From Pseudomonadota bacterium (GTDB lineage: Bacteria > Pseudomonadota > Alphaproteobacteria > Sphingomonadales > Sphingomonadaceae), in NCBI GenBank assembly GCA_023458055.1, contig JAEXAW010000085.1, positions 1-12,575 of the forward strand: 12,575 nucleotides of DNA, written 5' to 3'. This document shows positions 1-7,278 of the stretch, piece by piece. Both the position numbers and the translations under genes were made by a program. The notes under the pieces were generated by a model. The model saw only the letters and a program-made list of their open reading frames with translations. It searched no databases and had not been told where the DNA came from. Each line of letters begins with the position of its first letter. The first letter of the stretch is position 1.

Positions 1-1584
1 GTTTTAAAAGGTTTCAGTCCAACCATTTTATTGGATTCTGCACCACATACGCAAAGTTTTGGTGGTGATGGACCTGTAAACATGGGAATTATTGCAACCA
101 ATGTTATCAAACAAGGAATTAATGTTAGTAACAACGAATATGATGTAAGAGTAAATGCCAAAGCAGATTCACAAATCTATTATTCTACTCAATACAACGA
201 AACGCATTACAATTATTTAGCGAGAATGGCAGAAGGTTATGGAGAACAATTCTACTATGATGGTGAAGTTTTGCATTTTGGAAATATGCCAGCTCCAAAC
301 AAACCATTAGAAATGATTTATGGAAGCAATGTTACCGATGTTAATGTAGAATTAAAAGCTGTTCATATTAACCCGAGTTTTTATGGATATAATTCAAGTT
401 CAAATGCTAAACTTACTTCAGGATCAACTCCCATAAAACACAGAAGTGATTTAGCTCAAACCTCTTATAAAAACAACGAGAATATTTTTAAAACTCCATC
501 TTTGCAAGTAGCTCCCATAAAGGCAACAACGGATATGGATGTTATCAATTCTCAAACCAGCGCATCGGGAAGCAAAGCGGTTGAAGTGATGACAGTTTCT
601 GGGAATACTACTCTACCGTTTTTATATCCTGGTTGTGTGGCTGATATCAATATGAGAAAAACCGATAGCAACAAAACATCTCATTTCACAAAACTCATGA
701 TGACGGAAGTTACTCATGAAATAGATACTTTAGGACATTACACAGGAACATTTGAAGCCATTGCGTCTGATACAGGTTACATGCCAAAACCTGAATTTGA
801 AATTCCAAAAGCAGAGCCACAATTTGCAACCGTTATTTCCAATACCGATCCAGAAGGACAAGGACGTGTACAAGTAAGATTCGATTGGCAATTACATGAT
901 ACCACGAATTTCATTAGAGTAATGAGCCCCGATGCCGGTGGCACCGGAGCTATTACCCAAAATCGTGGTTACGTTGCCATTCCAGAAGTTGGAGACCAAG
1001 TAATGGTTGGTTTTGTACACAATCATCCCGATAGACCTTTTGTAATGGGTGGTTTGTTTCATGGTGGAACTGCTTTGGGTGGTGGCGTGAATAATCACAT
1101 GCGTTCTATTCAAACTAAAAGTGGAATCCGTGTTTTAATGAATGATGATGAAAAAAGCGTTACTATTTTAGACCCAAGTGGAAATACTTATTTCATGGAT
1201 GGTAATGGAAATATTACAGTAACCGCACCAAAGAATATGACTTTCAATGCTGGAGAAAACTTGGACATTAATGTTGGACAGAACATGACCACCAATGTAG
1301 GTATGAATGCTTCCGAAACTATTGGTATGAACAAATCTAGTAATATTACATTAAATGCTACTGAAAGTGTAGGTGCAATGAAAATGACTTCTGTTGTTGG
1401 CGATGCAAGTATGTTTGTTACTGGGAAATTGATGGAACACGTAAAAGGAAATATAGAATCTCACACGGAAGAAGAAAGAAAAGTACATGGAAAACAAGTT
1501 GGTATTAACTCGGAAAGTAATATACAAGCAAATGCTTCGCAAAATATGCAACGTTTTAGTGGTGAAAAATCTAATGATGCTTAA
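1..1584 (+). CDS. vgrG: Type VI secretion spike protein VgrG, 5' truncated by the window edge
   Basis: VgrG forms the trimeric spike at the tip of the T6SS tube and carries effectors. The frame is open from base 1, so the 5' end is missing and the TTG at 31 is not a true start; 527 codons remain. The first ~260 residues are the rest of the gp27/gp44-like base. Bases ~817-1085 encode the gp5-like OB-fold, with FATVISNTDPEGQGRVQVRF, GYVAIPEVGDQVMVGF and HPDRPFVMGGLFHGG. From ~1150 onward comes the beta-helix needle, with short repeats such as NMTTNVGMNASETIGMNKSS. The protein ends in SGEKSNDA. The next gene starts 3 nt after the stop. The last ~430 bp recur at 4214-4650. The VgrG identity is firm from the OB-fold and needle. 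Assignment to the Bacteroidota-type T6SS (subtype iii) is inferred, because no sheath, Hcp or Tss genes lie in the window. Confidence 0.95.
   Translation, partial: VLKGFSPTILLDSAPHTQSFGGDGPVNMGIIATNVIKQGINVSNNEYDVRVNAKADSQIYYSTQYNETHYNYLARMAEGYGEQFYYDGEVLHFGNMPAPNKPLEMIYGSNVTDVNVELKAVHINPSFYGYNSSSNAKLTSGSTPIKHRSDLAQTSYKNNENIFKTPSLQVAPIKATTDMDVINSQTSASGSKAVEVMTVSGNTTLPFLYPGCVADINMRKTDSNKTSHFTKLMMTEVTHEIDTLGHYTGTFEAIASDTGYMPKPEFEIPKAEPQFATVISNTDPEGQGRVQVRFDWQLHDTTNFIRVMSPDAGGTGAITQNRGYVAIPEVGDQVMVGFVHNHPDRPFVMGGLFHGGTALGGGVNNHMRSIQTKSGIRVLMNDDEKSVTILDPSGNTYFMDGNGNITVTAPKNMTFNAGENLDINVGQNMTTNVGMNASETIGMNKSSNITLNATESVGAMKMTSVVGDASMFVTGKLMEHVKGNIESHTEEERKVHGKQVGINSESNIQANASQNMQRFSGEKSNDA
1151..1584 (+). 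repeat. Direct repeat copy A: vgrG 3' end
   Basis: The 3' end of vgrG, from the KSVTILDPSG segment to the stop, is repeated downstream at 4214-4650. Bases 1282-1361 are identical to 4345-4424 (80 bp). The rest is diverged, and the last ~180 bp differ most, except for the shared SGEKSN ending. Each copy is followed within 3 nt by a gene for a protein beginning MS[KR]. Confidence 0.93.
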
Positions 1585-1587
1585 ATT

Positions 1588-2442
1588 ATGAGTAAGATAA
1601 CAATTTGTGAAGGAGAGATATTATACACCAGTAAAGGTGATACAATTATCCATGCTTTTGATGGAAACATAACAACCCATGCACAAGAAAAAAATATGTG
1701 GGAAGGCAAGAATGGTACTTTGATTGGAGATTATATACCTATGCAAACACTGTCTTCCTTAATAAAATCGGGAGGACCAATTATTACCATTACCAATGAA
1801 GCAATTGGTTGGGGACATATTAAGTTAATAGGTGTGGATAATAGAAAAAACAAAGGAAGTTACATTACAATAGGAGTTCCTTTATATAAAATGATAGTAA
1901 CACATGAAACGGACAAAAATTTTCATCACGAAACAATGGTATCTCGTGACTCTTGGATTGTAAACAAAATTGAAGGAAAAGTGGCGGAAATCTTAAATTG
2001 TGCTTTTGAACCTAAGGCTAATAACACATATAAAGGTGTGTATATTGATGTTTACCCTCATCACAATGATACGGCAGGATATAAATTGGAGCAATCCAAC
2101 TCAGATACATTAGAATCAGAGGAGCGTTATAATGACAATAGGCAAAAAGTTACAGTTGCAAAAAGCATAATGATACATGTGGGAGGATATTATCATAATG
2201 AAAAAGATTCTACATATGATAATAAACCTCGTACAAGAGCTGGTGGCTCATTAGGGTGCTTTGGCATAACTAATAAAAATAATTCTATAAAGAACCCTGC
2301 AGACAAAGAAACTAAAAGTATTATCGATAAAATCAGAGAGAAATCTGACGAAGACACAATATTTGGATATTCTGATGTTACAATAATAATTCAAAAAAGA
2401 AATAATGTTGAAAGAATTAAAAAAGTCAATTTGCCTTATTAG
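1588..2442 (+). CDS. Putative T6SS effector, L,D-transpeptidase-like (peptidoglycan-targeting)
   Basis: This 284-residue protein starts with ATG 3 nt after the vgrG stop, a typical cargo position. Residues 1-30 (MSKITICEGE... to NITT) match the N-terminus of the second cargo protein at 4652. The C-terminal part contains IMIHVGGYY (His197) and, 27 residues later, GGSLGCFGI (Cys224). A His followed by SxGC is the catalytic signature of YkuD-type L,D-transpeptidases and of related cysteine hydrolases, including the T6SS effector family Tlde1. There is no signal peptide, as expected for delivery through the needle. The predicted target is the peptidoglycan of rival Gram-negative cells. The next gene, a lipoprotein, overlaps it by 38 bp and is the likely immunity gene. 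Seen: motif, position and overlap. Inferred: enzymatic activity. The usual SHGC is SLGC here, so a diverged or different cysteine enzyme remains possible. Confidence 0.65.
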   Translation: MSKITICEGEILYTSKGDTIIHAFDGNITTHAQEKNMWEGKNGTLIGDYIPMQTLSSLIKSGGPIITITNEAIGWGHIKLIGVDNRKNKGSYITIGVPLYKMIVTHETDKNFHHETMVSRDSWIVNKIEGKVAEILNCAFEPKANNTYKGVYIDVYPHHNDTAGYKLEQSNSDTLESEERYNDNRQKVTVAKSIMIHVGGYYHNEKDSTYDNKPRTRAGGSLGCFGITNKNNSIKNPADKETKSIIDKIREKSDEDTIFGYSDVTIIIQKRNNVERIKKVNLPY

Positions 2443-2821
2443 TAGTTTTTTTCTAATAGGATGTAATCAAAAAACAATTTTTGTAGTTAAAGGAGAGCCA
2501 GTTAATGATAGTATAAAAATTTATGCTCCAGAATGTTATATAAAAAATACAAACCAAGAAATATTAATAAATGAAGGTTTTTTTTATAAAAATAATTTAT
2601 TACAAAAATATGTAACTCCTCAAACAGAAAGCTTAATCATTGAAAATGTTCAACAAAACGGTTATAATAAAGAAACAGAAGCTTATAAAAAATTAAATTA
2701 TAAAGAAATTGGTTCAAATGAAGTAATCTTATTCAATAAAAAATATAAAATTGAAAGAAAAAGTGCAGATACAATTTTTTTAAATAATAATATCATCATT
2801 ATTAAAAATTTTTCAATATAA
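2405..2821 (+). CDS. Small lipoprotein, probable immunity protein for the preceding effector
   Basis: The 138-residue product starts with MLKELKK, then a hydrophobic stretch and a lipobox ending LIGC (Cys20), so it should be processed by signal peptidase II and anchored in an envelope membrane facing the periplasm. The ATG lies 38 bp inside the end of the upstream gene in another frame, which suggests translational coupling. The mature part is Lys/Asn-rich with predicted beta-strands and no recognised domain. A periplasm-facing lipoprotein is where protection against a peptidoglycan-acting effector would be needed, and effector/immunity genes are commonly adjacent in this order. The immunity role is inferred from position and localisation only. 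Confidence 0.65.
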   Translation: MLKELKKSICLISSFFLIGCNQKTIFVVKGEPVNDSIKIYAPECYIKNTNQEILINEGFFYKNNLLQKYVTPQTESLIIENVQQNGYNKETEAYKKLNYKEIGSNEVILFNKKYKIERKSADTIFLNNNIIIIKNFSI

Positions 2822-2838
2822 TCTTCCCTACAAATTAA

Positions 2839-3150
2839 GGAAAAAATTTAATCTTTGGCTCTTGCAATACTGGAATGGACGACAGATTTGGAACCAATTT
2901 AGCGGAATTATTACCTGGTATTGACATTTTTATGAATAACAATCTTACTACTTCATATACTACCAATGGTAAAATATCATTTGATAATGTATGTTTGTTC
3001 ATCAATAATAATGGAGGGAAATCAGTAGTTATGCCTCCGGAGATTGTTAGAACAAAGTTTTCAGATTTTAATAGTAAATTTACTACATCACCAACACAGC
3101 GGATAGGAAACATACCTCAATATAAAGAAATTTCAGAAAATGAAAAATAA
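2839..3150 (+). pseudogene. Orphan C-terminal fragment of a toxin-like protein with an SCNTG motif
   Basis: After an in-frame stop at 2836-2838 the frame is open for 103 codons. It encodes GKNLIFGSCNTGMDD, then FGTNLAELLPGID and a polar tail ending ENEK. The first ATG (2875) lies after the SCNTG motif, so starting there would remove the most recognisable part. The pattern of a hydrophobic strand, S-C-x-T-G, then an amphipathic helix (FxxxLAxLLPG) recurs in C-terminal domains of polymorphic toxins and in caspase-like folds, but I cannot name the family. No N-terminal trafficking region, signal peptide or good start is present, so this is best read as a displaced toxin tail. The last 11 bp overlap a small membrane-protein reading frame. 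Confidence 0.5.
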
Positions 3151-3268
3151 AGCATTAATCATCAATATAATAACCTATATTCTTTTATACCATATTATTT
3201 TCGAGGGTTTGATTATTTTTGTGTATCAGCTTATTCAACATATTATTATCATGACGCAACGAATTTAA
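3140..3268 (+). pseudogene. Short hydrophobic reading frame, possible truncated immunity gene
   Basis: A 42-codon frame starts with ATG at 3140, overlapping the end of the SCNTG fragment by 11 bp (ATGAAAAATAA). That is the type of overlap seen between toxin and immunity genes elsewhere in this window. The product begins MKNKALIINIITYILLYHII and is hydrophobic through about residue 38, enough for one membrane segment. It then ends, and a different open frame continues. It may be the N-terminal remnant of a membrane immunity protein cut by recombination. Chance is a real alternative, since AT-rich DNA readily gives Ile/Leu/Tyr-rich frames. Confidence 0.3.
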
Positions 3269-3606
3269 GGCAACTTTTAAAAAGTGACCAATTTGATCCT
3301 AATAAAGACATTGTCAAAAAATATGCTGAAGGAGTAGCAAAATATAAAAAAGAAAATAAAAGATGTAGTCCTGTTCAGATTCAAGCAAATGAAAATAGAA
3401 AGGATAATGAAAGGACATCAATGGTTCTAACTTCATCAACAGTTTTAGGAACTATAATATCTCAAATTCCCAATCCCTATACAAAGTACGGAGGACAAGT
3501 AGTTGCTGGAATCAGTAAGGGATTAAAAGCTATTTTGACAAAATCGGAACATGCCGATGAAGTTGCTATTATGTTTAAACTTGAATATAAAAAAAAGATA
3601 TTATGA
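3151..3606 (+). pseudogene. Start-less fragment, probable tail of a second orphan toxin
   Basis: This frame is open for 151 codons directly after the stop at 3148-3150, but its first ATG is at 3421, leaving only 61 residues if started there. The part before the ATG is protein-like (HDATNLRQLLKSDQFDPNKD, then a Lys/Glu-rich stretch), so the natural reading is a C-terminal fragment without its N-terminus. The part after it includes TVLGTIISQIPNPYTKYGGQ and GISKGLKAIL and ends KKKIL. Its stop overlaps the ATG of the next gene by 4 bp (ATGA, 3603-3606), as in a coupled toxin/immunity pair. It shares its frame with the SCNTG fragment, so one gene split by a nonsense mutation at 3148 is an alternative to two stacked fragments. 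No family recognised. Confidence 0.45.
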
Positions 3607-4148
3607 TTCGAAATATTTCTATTACTTTACTTTTGATCTCGACTATTTTTTTAATTTTCATAAGTTTTAAAGAATTTACTTTATTAGAAATAAGTGGAAA
3701 TAGTAAAGAAAATTATTACCCAAAATTAAGAATTTATAACTCTTTATGTTTTTCAATTTTAATATCACTTTCATTAACAAAGAAAATTAAATTACAAACT
3801 ATCATTAATTTGATCTGGGTTATACCAGTTACCTATCTATTTTTTTATTATATTTTTGGGCTTTCAAATTTAAAAAAAATAGACTTCCTATTTGGTAGAG
3901 AAGTTTCAAAAGTAAAAGTTACAGAATATAAAGTGAGAGATTTTCCAGTAAAAGAAATTATTCTTTTAAACAAAAAAAAGAATGACACCATTTATTACAG
4001 TGGAAATCCATGTTGTGATAAAGTAACTTTTACATTGCAAGATATTCAAAATGCAAAAATAACAAAAAGCTGGCTAACAGGATATTATTATATTTCAGCA
4101 TCAAAAAATTATAGCAATATAACAGAAATTGATGATGCCTTACAATAA
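3603..4148 (+). CDS. Membrane protein, probable immunity protein of the orphan toxin fragment
   Basis: The 181-residue product has three hydrophobic segments at about residues 4-22, 45-60 and 66-87, followed by a soluble C-terminal half containing a Cys-Cys pair (GNPCCDK). The ATG overlaps the upstream stop as ATGA, indicating translational coupling to the toxin-like fragment before it. Inner-membrane immunity proteins are common for pore-forming or periplasm-acting effectors, and a retained immunity gene after loss of its effector would still protect against kin. No conserved family is recognised, so the role is inferred from context. The frame is intact, unlike the fragments before it. After its stop there are ~65 non-coding bases before the vgrG tail copy. 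Confidence 0.6.
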   Translation: MIRNISITLLLISTIFLIFISFKEFTLLEISGNSKENYYPKLRIYNSLCFSILISLSLTKKIKLQTIINLIWVIPVTYLFFYYIFGLSNLKKIDFLFGREVSKVKVTEYKVRDFPVKEIILLNKKKNDTIYYSGNPCCDKVTFTLQDIQNAKITKSWLTGYYYISASKNYSNITEIDDALQ

Positions 4149-4213
4149 ATAATTTTATTTTTAAAATTCTATCAACTAATACAGTTTATTTAATCACTCT
4201 TTTAAAATGAAAT

Positions 4214-4650
4214 AAAAAAGTGTGACTATTTTAGACCCGAGTGGAAATACTTATTTCATGGATGGAAATGGTAATATTGAAGTCACCGCTCCAAATGATA
4301 TAACATTTAACGCTGGAAAGAATATGAATATTAATGTTGGACAAAACATGACCACCAATGTAGGTATGAATGCTTCCGAAACTATTGGTATGAACAAATC
4401 TAGTAATATTACATTAAATGCTACCCAAAGTGTTGGAGCAATGAAAATGACTTCTGTGGTGGGTGATGTAAATATGATAATAACAGGAAAACTTATGGAA
4501 ATTATTGATGGTGATGTTGTCAGCGAGAGCAAAAAAGGAAGAAAGGAATATAGTAAAGGTGAAATGGAAATTGGGTCTAGCGATATGATTAAGAAACATG
4601 CCCAAAAGCAAGTTCAAAATAATTCTGGTGAAAAATCTAATTTCCATTAA
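4214..4650 (+). repeat. Direct repeat copy B: orphan vgrG 3' end
   Basis: Second copy of the vgrG 3' end, about 3.06 kb downstream of copy A (1151-1584). Similarity starts abruptly at AAAAAAG (4214), just after an in-frame TAA at 4212-4214, where the sequence switches from unrelated AT-rich DNA to vgrG-like. The 80 bp at 4345-4424 are identical to copy A. Confidence 0.93.
4222..4650 (+). pseudogene. Orphan VgrG C-terminal beta-helix tail
   Basis: This 142-codon frame equals the last ~140 residues of VgrG: VTILDPSGNTYFMDGNGN, the needle repeats, then a diverged end finishing SGEKSNFH against SGEKSNDA in the full-length gene. The base and OB-fold domains are absent, so it cannot make a spike by itself. 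The only possible start is GTG at 4222, two codons after an in-frame stop, with no clear ribosome binding site. It is most simply the 5' boundary of a transferred cassette (vgrG tail plus cargo gene). The frame is free of stops, which means either recent arrival or selection, for example through gene conversion with the intact gene or production of a free needle-tip peptide. The last, most diverged part may be matched to its own cargo. Confidence 0.8.
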
Positions 4651-4651
4651 T

Positions 4652-5722
4652 ATGAGCAGAACTAGAATTGTAGGTGGAAAATACACCAAGCTGACCAAAG
4701 GAACCCATTATATGTTTTCTGATGAAAACATCACAACTTTTTCTACAAAAAAAATTCAAGAAGAGGGAATTGATGATGGAATTTTGCTTAGTAATGCAAA
4801 AAAATATGAACCTTGGAAAAATGGTACAGCTCAAGATTGGTATTCTGGTATTTTTGGTTATACTATTAACAAAAGGATATCAATTGAAGATTTAGGAATC
4901 AATAAAGAAGTTCAAATGTGTTTAACAGCAATATCATCAGTAATCAGATTTGAATATTTTGATTTAGACTCTGATATTCCCTATAAATATAGTAACCAAA
5001 TGTTTATGCTTACTTTAATGATGAACAATCGTGGTGAACTTGTAGAAGGAGAACTATTACTTTTTGAATATAAGGCAAACAGATTAGTCGATGAGCAAGG
5101 AGGAGGAGATATAAGAGAACTTGATAATATTAGAAAAACTACATATAAACTAAAATCTAAAGGAAAAGATTTACATGATGAAATTTTCTTAGATAAGAAA
5201 CTTATTTTTGCGGATGGCTCATATAGAAATTTAGATATGGATAGTAATTCCTCCAAAGAAGACTATTATTTTTATAACAGAGTTGGGAATTTTGTAAAAG
5301 AAGCTAGTATCTTCAATCGTAGGGCTGATGTTTCATATATTTTTGGTGGTATGGGTAATGCCGATAGTTTTTTTGATGCTACTAATAATACTAACTCTAA
5401 AATATCTTTAGTAACAGATTGTCCTCTATTAAAGAAAACTATTGATAGGTTCAGCGGAATCTCTCTTTTTACAGAAATGTTTGGAGTGTTTAGCTACTCT
5501 ACAGGAGCCATAGGTAATGTATCAGATCTATCTGGATTAAAAAGTATGCGTGGTCCTATAATGCTAGATGATGTACAATGTATGAAAAAAAGAATTTTGG
5601 GTATAGGCGAAGAACCAATCATAAATTATTTTACGAATAATGAACATTACCATCTTTCTACAGATTTTGAAAAGCTTCAAATTGCGTTAAAGACAAATTA
5701 TAAAAAGGGAAAATATGAATAA
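4652..5722 (+). CDS. Putative T6SS cargo protein with the N-terminal MS[KR]...NITT module
   Basis: This 356-residue protein starts at ATG 4652, 1 nt after the orphan vgrG tail. An in-frame ATG at 4598 would add 18 residues but lies inside the tail, and 4652 is supported by alignment with the protein at 1588. Residues 1-29 carry the shared motif (MSRTRIVGGK, then TKG and NITT). From about residue 85 to the end it resembles the next protein: LTAISSV, NRGELVEGE, DLHDEIF, ASIFNRRADVSYIF and MRGPIMLDD (residues 299-307) all have counterparts there. No signal peptide or membrane segment is seen. No known enzyme signature is recognised, so the toxic activity, if any, is unknown. Its stop overlaps the next start by 8 bp (ATGAATAA), so the two are probably coupled. 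Position behind a VgrG tail suggests an effector or an adaptor. Confidence 0.6.
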   Translation: MSRTRIVGGKYTKLTKGTHYMFSDENITTFSTKKIQEEGIDDGILLSNAKKYEPWKNGTAQDWYSGIFGYTINKRISIEDLGINKEVQMCLTAISSVIRFEYFDLDSDIPYKYSNQMFMLTLMMNNRGELVEGELLLFEYKANRLVDEQGGGDIRELDNIRKTTYKLKSKGKDLHDEIFLDKKLIFADGSYRNLDMDSNSSKEDYYFYNRVGNFVKEASIFNRRADVSYIFGGMGNADSFFDATNNTNSKISLVTDCPLLKKTIDRFSGISLFTEMFGVFSYSTGAIGNVSDLSGLKSMRGPIMLDDVQCMKKRILGIGEEPIINYFTNNEHYHLSTDFEKLQIALKTNYKKGKYE

Positions 5723-6656
5723 AATATATTTACCAAAAAAAATAGTCTTAGGTCAAGAAGAAGTAGACCTGGAAGAATATAAAAATAGACAGAATTTTAG
5801 TTTTTGTGTTGCGTTCACATTGAATCAATCAACTCAAATGTATACGGGTAATAGATATACAGACAGTCTTGATGCTAGTTTAACGGCTGTAAGCTGGATT
5901 GAAGACAACTATTGCCCTCTAGAAATTATAGGAAACTATCTACCTTATCCAAAATTTGAAAGAATTATTAAAACTTGTACTTTTTATTTAGATAGGGGTG
6001 GTAACATAGTTTCTGGTAATATACATGAAGTTAAATATAGTGCACAGACACAAAAAAGAAGCGAAACATCAGCAAATGATGACACAATTGATAAGTTAGT
6101 TAGTGTATTTCATAATTTCAATAGACCATTTGTAAGTGGATCAAACAGCAATAGCCTTCATAAAGAAATTTTTATTAATAGGGTATTTAAAATTGAAGGA
6201 ATGGATGAACTTCAAATTAATATAAATTCAGAATTTTATAAATTGCTCCAAACTGTTTCTATCTACAACAGAAGTATGGATATGTCTTTTGTTTATTCGG
6301 TTGCACAAAACAAAAAAGAACAGCTAGAAAAATTCAAAAAAATAGTTAATATTGTATCTCTTCCATTTGGTATTCAAAAATATGCTTGGCTTAAAGCATT
6401 ACAGGAAAGTATTTCGTTAATCAATTACTTATGTACTATTGACGATGTAATGAATATTTCTGACAAATTATTTGAATTCAGAGGACCTCTAGTTATTTCG
6501 GATTTATTGATTAGTAATTATCTAAATGGAAAACAGGATGGTAGAACAGATAATGAGTCAAGTGAATATTTTAAAAATAAAGCCTTAAATGAATTTTTAA
6601 ATATTGAGACTACTCTAGGAAACCAGATAAAAACCATCAAAGAACCAATAATCTAA
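5715..6656 (+). CDS. Paralogue of the preceding cargo protein, lacking the N-terminal module
   Basis: This 313-residue protein overlaps the upstream gene by 8 bp. It aligns with residues ~85-320 of that protein through ordered blocks: LTAVSWI (56-62) with LTAISSV; DRGGNIVSGN (93-102) with NNRGELVEGE; SLHKEIFI (147-154) with DLHDEIFL; VSIYNRSMDMSFVY (181-194) with ASIFNRRADVSYIF; and FRGPLVISD (255-263) with MRGPIMLDD. It lacks the ~30-residue module found behind the vgrG tails. No signal peptide or membrane segment is evident, so a cytoplasmic location is likely. It could be the cognate immunity protein derived from the effector, a second subunit of a co-delivered complex, or a chaperone. The family is not one I recognise. 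Confidence 0.55.
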   Translation: MNKIYLPKKIVLGQEEVDLEEYKNRQNFSFCVAFTLNQSTQMYTGNRYTDSLDASLTAVSWIEDNYCPLEIIGNYLPYPKFERIIKTCTFYLDRGGNIVSGNIHEVKYSAQTQKRSETSANDDTIDKLVSVFHNFNRPFVSGSNSNSLHKEIFINRVFKIEGMDELQININSEFYKLLQTVSIYNRSMDMSFVYSVAQNKKEQLEKFKKIVNIVSLPFGIQKYAWLKALQESISLINYLCTIDDVMNISDKLFEFRGPLVISDLLISNYLNGKQDGRTDNESSEYFKNKALNEFLNIETTLGNQIKTIKEPII

Positions 6657-6663
6657 ATTAGAG

Positions 6664-7278
6664 ATGTCAAAAATTAATTTATATATATCAATTTTATTGT
6701 TTACAGTCATATTTTCTTGCAAAAAATCAAATGATATTGCACAAGAAGAATTATTTACAACTCCAAAAAAAATTACAGAACTAAAAAAAGAATATTACAA
6801 GTATAAATTTGATACCCTAACTCAAAATACACTTTATGTACTTAATAATATAGAACCGGACAAAAATAAAAAATTACCGAAAAAATTGATAGGCTTTGCA
6901 AATGACTACACATTATTATATAATTATATCAATAAAAATAACAATGGAATCTATGTTGCTTACGTAACAAATGAAAAAAATATATTGTTCAGAGAAATTT
7001 TAATTGATAATAAAATTAATAAAAAAAGAATCCCTATTTCAGATAAGGAAATTTTTCATTTTTTAAATGAAAAAAAAATGAAATATAAAATTCTAAAAAA
7101 TAAATATAATTCTAATTTTTACGGAAATAACATGGATATTATTATTTATGGAAAAGAAAAAGACTCGACATTTAACAGAATCAATATTTCTAAAACATTA
7201 CTAAATATATGTACATACAATAACATCAAAGACACAATCTATAATTGGCAGGAATCAACTCAAAACCTTCTCAAATAA
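6664..7278 (+). CDS. Lipoprotein of unknown function, candidate immunity protein
   Basis: The 204-residue product begins MSKINLYISILLFTVIFSC with a lipobox ending IFSC (Cys19), so it is a predicted signal peptidase II substrate facing the periplasm. The start lies 7 nt after the preceding stop, within the same apparent operon. The mature protein is extremely Lys/Asn/Ile-rich (for example INKNNNG, KNKYNSNFYG), matching the AT-rich codon use of the whole island, and shows no known domain. Its stop (TAATG, 7276-7280) overlaps the next ATG by 1 nt. An immunity role for the upstream cargo pair is a positional inference. An unrelated envelope lipoprotein is equally consistent with the sequence. Confidence 0.5.
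   Translation: MSKINLYISILLFTVIFSCKKSNDIAQEELFTTPKKITELKKEYYKYKFDTLTQNTLYVLNNIEPDKNKKLPKKLIGFANDYTLLYNYINKNNNGIYVAYVTNEKNILFREILIDNKINKKRIPISDKEIFHFLNEKKMKYKILKNKYNSNFYGNNMDIIIYGKEKDSTFNRINISKTLLNICTYNNIKDTIYNWQESTQNLLK

Noticed and set aside
31..33. TTG as the start of vgrG
   Set aside because: The frame is open and VgrG-like upstream to base 1 (GFSPTILLDSAPH), so the gene begins before the window.
4598..4651. Upstream ATG for the second cargo protein
   Set aside because: It falls inside the orphan vgrG tail; the MSR start at 4652 aligns with the MSK start at 1588 and has the same spacing after a vgrG stop.
7245..7277. TTG start adding 11 residues to the second lipoprotein
   Set aside because: It would place polar residues ahead of the signal peptide; ATG 7278 gives a standard lipoprotein N-terminus and a 1-nt overlap.
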